Below are positions 6,701 through 8,934 of a stretch of DNA of 8,934 nt, one piece after another; position 1 is the first letter of the stretch; each line of letters opens with the position of its first letter. The notes below the pieces were generated by a model, which saw only the letters and a program-made list of their open reading frames with translations, did not search any database and was not told the origin of the DNA. The position numbers were made by a program, and so were the translations under genes. The stretch is from NCBI GenBank assembly GCA_028291125.1, contig JAQGIN010000211.1, positions 1 to 8,934 on the forward strand, read 5' to 3'. The stretch comes from Caulobacter sp. (lineage in GTDB: Bacteria; Pseudomonadota; Alphaproteobacteria; Caulobacterales; Caulobacteraceae).

Positions 6701-7162
6701 AGCAACTCCAACCTGGCCGTTCAGCCGGGTTACGCGGCCGGCGGCACCGTCGCCTTCGGCGGCGGTCTGCAGGTCAACGGCGCGGTCATCGACTCGCACC
6801 GCCTGGCCGGGATTTCCGACAACTCCTACAATCTGATCGGCCTCTACGAGAAGGGACCGATCGCCATGCGCCTGGCCTATAGCTGGCGCTCGGCCTTCCT
6901 GACCAACAACCTCGACTGCTGTATCGGCCTGCCGATGTGGCAGAAAGGCACCGGCTTCCTCGACGGGTCGATCCGCTACTCGGTGAACGACCATATCGAG
7001 GTCTCGCTGGACGGCTCCAACCTTCTCGACACCACGACGGTGTTCCAGCAGCAGGTGTTCGGCGACTCGGCGAAGACGCCGGGCGCCAAGGCGGTGAAGA
7101 TCGACTCGGCGTGGATCCGCAACGACCGCCGCGTGCAGCTGGGCGTCCGCTTCAAGTACTAA
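3782..7162 (+). CDS. TonB-dependent outer-membrane receptor, Xanthomonas/Caulobacter type
   Basis: This is a 1126-residue outer-membrane beta-barrel that would import a bound ligand using TonB/ExbBD energy. The signal peptide is about residues 1-34, basic at RKAVLR, with a hydrophobic core and probable cleavage at AWA|QT. EEIVVVG at 52-58 is the TonB box. The plug domain covers about 75-190, with ITATDIGAFPDKSVAEALQRVPGIS (80-104), GVLIRGL (123-129) and EGGIAGTINLRTR (175-187). The barrel runs from about 190 to the terminal aromatic-rich GVRFKY. There is no N-terminal signalling domain of the FecA type, so it should not control transcription directly. The length exceeds siderophore receptors (usually 650-800 residues) and fits the large carbohydrate-type receptors of this group, such as Caulobacter MalA. 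All 12 cysteines fall in the barrel as six close pairs. The ligand is unknown; the LacI and MFS neighbours favour a sugar or glycoside. Confidence 0.95.
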   Translation: MRTFNLSQSRKAVLRGGVSLATLAAVGMAAPAWAQTAPAQDAPISTASNAVEEIVVVGVRQSLASAQLIKKNADTVVDSITATDIGAFPDKSVAEALQRVPGISVSRLQSSDDSSHFSAEPAGVLIRGLTQVRTEFNGRDSFSADANRGLNFNDISPELMAGVDAYKNQTAEMIEGGIAGTINLRTRLPFDAKDQVFSLTGHANYGNRSDKTTYEYSGIFSKNWDTDFGRLGVMADYAFSHVLTQTEAVVMQRIGTFCSAGNNNASGAAIVSADGSIPCTTSAYGGAGWKYMPDQVNYSQVKYDRERKGLALAVQYENNDGNVRFKAQYNDSKYKNAWLERSTNVTMFGLWAADAYSPQTTASIAPAQGSPAFTFGPDGMLSSGILTQPTGDWGTSTLDNINRGSAVPGMPFVNYCGAGSACATQREGLYIQNQARNFDHSEGTRDFSANLQWDISDRLHTSFDAQYIDAETNNYDILVANQTMADAQYSVNKDGTPKITLLPGSNINYAPGFLSNPHNYWIPFIQDHYEDNDANELALRADGEYEFNDGGWLDSLKVGVRYADRQQKVRYSTYNWSPVAANWNCNGPGFNIDNTTPAPYPAACGHAGNFQGYGAGIWTGASLGAFYDGKVFPNNELVYLNEATLANKDGLIKALSSATTNSPLAWTPLCQRATNTEGCFIDPELVDVEEKTHAAYAMLRFGGDDKTIFNGITVQGNVGLRFVRTETTSSGGVAFPTSTWYTQATATPCNTPLSGGNVTNVSCWLTPALLAFSQGGGVSNDFKGTNDNWLPSLNVRFGLSDKQFIRFAASRAMSRPDFGLLRNFVAIQAPVLNTKPDSPYVIYNSPTAAHIPANVTGYNFQFNADSGFGALKPITADQFDVTFEQYFSDSSSFTANVFYKKLNGSIAYGEFLRSFTNNGVTQNVQVRGPRNGNGGGELKGFEVAYQTFFDFLPGLWSGLGVQANYTHTKQSGISNSNLAVQPGYAAGGTVAFGGGLQVNGAVIDSHRLAGISDNSYNLIGLYEKGPIAMRLAYSWRSAFLTNNLDCCIGLPMWQKGTGFLDGSIRYSVNDHIEVSLDGSNLLDTTTVFQQQVFGDSAKTPGAKAVKIDSAWIRNDRRVQLGVRFKY

Positions 7163-7174
7163 CCCCGATCCGGG

Positions 7175-7206
7175 CGGCGCCGTCGCGGGGTCTCGCGACG
7201 GCGCCG
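7175..7206 (+). terminator. strong intergenic hairpin between receptor and halogenase
   Basis: Arms 7175-7187 (CGGCGCCGTCGCG) and 7194-7206 (CGCGACGGCGCCG) pair perfectly over 13 bp around the 6-base loop GGGTCT, starting 13 bases after the receptor stop. No U-tract follows, so a complete intrinsic terminator is unlikely. It more likely acts as a partial terminator or a 3' mRNA-stabilising structure that keeps receptor message high and halogenase message lower. Such polar attenuation is inferred from structure and position only. Confidence 0.55.
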
Positions 7207-7234
7207 GTCCTGGCGAAAGCCGTGTGACACGACC

Positions 7235-8803
7235 ATGCAGACAGATACAGCCAAGCCCGCGACGGCGTTGAAGGTCGTCATCGTCGGCGGCGGCACGGCG
7301 GGCTGGATGTGCGCGGCCGGCCTGGCGCGGCTGCTGGATCCCGCCGCCTACGACGTCACCCTGATCGAGTCCGACGAGATCGGCACGGTGGGGGTCGGCG
7401 AGGCCACCCTGCCGCACATCAAGACCTTCAACGACATGCTGGGGATCGACGAAGCGCAGTTCATGCGCGAGACCCAAGGCACCTTCAAGCTGGGGATCGA
7501 GTTCCGCGACTGGGGCCGGCCCGGCGACCGCTACATCCATCCGTTCGGCACGTTCGGCCATCCCTGGGGCGGGGTCGATTTCCAGCACCACTGGGTGCGC
7601 GCCCGCCAGGCCGGCCAGGACGTCGCGCCGCTGCAGGCCTATTCCTACGCCGTGGCCGCGTGCCGGGCCAACGCCTTCGAATTTCCCAACGAAGACCCAA
7701 AATCGATCCGCTCGACCTACGCCTACGCCTATCATTTCGACGCCAGCCTCTATGCCGATTTCCTGCGCCGCTGGGCGACGGCGCGCGGCGTGAAGCGGAT
7801 CGAGGGCGAGGTCCGCGACATCGCCCGCGATCCGGCGTCGGGCCATGTCCAGACCCTGACCCTGAAGTCCGGCGCGACGATCGTCGGCGATCTGTTCATC
7901 GACTGCACCGGCTTTCGCTCGCTGCTGCTGGGCGGCGTCATGGGGGTGGCGTGGCAGGACTGGAGCCCGTGGCTGCCGTGCGACCGCGCCCTGGCCGTAC
8001 CGTGCGAGCGGGCGGGGGAGTTCACCCCCTATACGCGCTCGACCGCCCAGACCGGCGGCTGGATGTGGCGCATCCCGCTGCAGCACCGCACCGGCAACGG
8101 CTATGTGTTCTCCAGCCGGTTCATCGACGAGGACCAGGCGCGCGAGACTCTGCTGAGCAAGTTGGACGGCGCGCCCCTGGCCGAGCCCCGGCTGCTGCGG
8201 TTCGAGGCGGGGCGGCGCGAACGGGCCTGGAGCGGCAACTGCGTGGCCATGGGCCTGGCCAGCGGCTTCCTCGAGCCGCTGGAATCGACCAGCATTTTCC
8301 TGATCCAGGCCGCCGTGCTCGATCTGGTCAATCTGATGCCGACGCCGGGAGACGGCGATCGCATGGACCGCCGGCTGGTCGCCGAATTCAACCGCCTGTT
8401 CGAGATCCAGTACGACCGCGTGCGCGATTTCCTGATCCTGCACTACGCCGCCAACCAGCGTTACGGCGAGGCCCTGTGGGACCATGTCCGGACGATGCCG
8501 ATCCCCGACAGCCTGGCGCACAAGATCAGCCTGTTCGAGGCCCGCGCCTGGACGCCGAATTACAAGTACGGCCTGTTCTCGCGCGACAGCTGGCTGTCGG
8601 TGCTGATCGGCCAGGGCGTGACGCCGCGGGGCTATGACCGCCTGGCCGACGGGCTGAGCCTGGAAGACCTCGAGACCAGAATGCGCGACCTGCAGGCGCG
8701 TATCGAGACCAATGTCGCGGCCATGTCCTCGCACGCCGCCTTCGTGGCCCGCTATGGCGCAGGGAGGGTCGAGGCGGCCCACCTCGCTTCGGCGGCGTCG
8801 TGA
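7235..8803 (+). CDS. flavin-dependent tryptophan-halogenase-like protein
   Basis: This is a 522-residue cytoplasmic flavoprotein of the tryptophan halogenase family, near the length of PrnA and RebH. These enzymes use reduced FAD, O2 and halide to make hypohalous acid. Visible motifs are GGGTAG at 18-23 (FAD binding), VGVGEATLP at 52-60, Lys85 in GTFKLGIEF (equivalent to PrnA Lys79, which activates HOCl), HPF at 102-104, DCTGF at 223-227, WMWRIP at 276-281 (the family WxWxIP) and FLEPLESTS at 345-353. Glu350-Ser351 there match PrnA Glu346-Ser347. All core catalytic residues are therefore present. The C-terminal substrate region (YKYGLFSRDSWL) differs from the tryptophan-binding part of PrnA as I recall it, so free tryptophan may not be the substrate. 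Receptor-linked members such as BrvH are known to halogenate indole-type compounds in vitro. The start is ATG 7235, with a weak ribosome site. It is probably co-transcribed with the receptor, and its stop overlaps the next gene. Confidence 0.92.
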   Translation: MQTDTAKPATALKVVIVGGGTAGWMCAAGLARLLDPAAYDVTLIESDEIGTVGVGEATLPHIKTFNDMLGIDEAQFMRETQGTFKLGIEFRDWGRPGDRYIHPFGTFGHPWGGVDFQHHWVRARQAGQDVAPLQAYSYAVAACRANAFEFPNEDPKSIRSTYAYAYHFDASLYADFLRRWATARGVKRIEGEVRDIARDPASGHVQTLTLKSGATIVGDLFIDCTGFRSLLLGGVMGVAWQDWSPWLPCDRALAVPCERAGEFTPYTRSTAQTGGWMWRIPLQHRTGNGYVFSSRFIDEDQARETLLSKLDGAPLAEPRLLRFEAGRRERAWSGNCVAMGLASGFLEPLESTSIFLIQAAVLDLVNLMPTPGDGDRMDRRLVAEFNRLFEIQYDRVRDFLILHYAANQRYGEALWDHVRTMPIPDSLAHKISLFEARAWTPNYKYGLFSRDSWLSVLIGQGVTPRGYDRLADGLSLEDLETRMRDLQARIETNVAAMSSHAAFVARYGAGRVEAAHLASAAS

Positions 8804-8934
8804 TGACCGCCGCGCCCATCACCGAGGTCGTGATCGTCGGACGCGACGCGCCGCTGTGGCTGGCCGCCAGCGTCGTCCAGCGCGCGCTAGGCCCGGCCGG
8901 CGTGACGGTGCAGGCCGTCGAGCTGCCCAGCCGG
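8803..8934 (+). CDS. second tryptophan-halogenase-like protein, N-terminal fragment
   Basis: Only the first 44 codons lie in the window. The ATG at 8803 overlaps the halogenase stop in TGATG, indicating translational coupling; a GTG at 8800 is an alternative that adds one residue. The N-terminus aligns without gaps to the preceding halogenase: VVIVGRDAPLWLAA (residues 9-22) against VVIVGGGTAGWMCA. It keeps the beta strand, the first glycine and the tryptophan, but replaces GGGTAG with GRDAPL. The rest (GVTVQAVELPSR) matches the second beta strand of a dinucleotide-binding fold. I infer a diverged halogenase paralogue, of the kind that follows an intact copy in related receptor clusters. With so little sequence, another Rossmann-type protein cannot be excluded. 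Confidence 0.7.
   Translation, partial: MTAAPITEVVIVGRDAPLWLAASVVQRALGPAGVTVQAVELPSR

Noticed and set aside
4109..8782. Open frame of 1557 codons on the minus strand across the receptor and halogenase genes
   Set aside because: It is antisense to two well-supported genes, reads as low-complexity alanine/arginine/valine/glycine-rich sequence with no recognisable domain, and is the expected by-product of G/C-rich third codon positions.

Overview
The window looks like GC-rich chromosomal DNA of an alphaproteobacterium, most likely Caulobacter or a close relative. The evidence is very strong G/C preference at third codon positions, a very large TonB-dependent receptor of the Xanthomonas/Caulobacter type, and the pairing of that receptor with tryptophan-halogenase-like genes. 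This combination recurs in Caulobacterales, sphingomonads and xanthomonads. The genus is inferred, not shown.

Layout: the 3' third of guaA (GMP synthase, +) enters from the left and converges on a LacI-family repressor gene (-). A 109-bp divergent intergenic region separates the repressor from an MFS sugar transporter of the SUC/SLC45-like (GPH sugar:cation symporter-related) type (+). Next comes about 544 bp of non-coding DNA dense in inverted and helically phased repeats, then a 1126-residue TonB-dependent receptor (+). A 72-bp gap holding one very strong hairpin leads to a flavin-dependent tryptophan-halogenase-like gene (+). That gene overlaps by one base the start of a second gene, cut off by the window end. 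The second gene looks like a halogenase paralogue whose dinucleotide-binding glycine motif is eroded.

Inferred working model: guaA is housekeeping and marks the edge of an accessory nutrient-uptake locus. The receptor would bring an unidentified ligand, probably a sugar or glycoside, across the outer membrane. The MFS carrier would move it across the inner membrane, and the LacI protein would sense it or a derivative and relieve repression. The halogenase pair sits in the receptor's transcription unit, so it probably acts on the same nutrient or on something linked to its uptake, but the reaction is unknown. No glycoside hydrolase is visible; the locus continues to the right.

The most unusual parts are: the array of CGCAA/TTGCG half-sites upstream of the receptor (four of them at an exact 10-bp period, plus two matching 13-bp palindromes 213 bp apart); the tandem halogenase pair with one intact and one degenerate flavin motif; twelve cysteines in the receptor arranged as six close pairs; and the long hairpin between receptor and halogenase. 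No tRNA, rRNA, CRISPR array or insertion sequence was seen.
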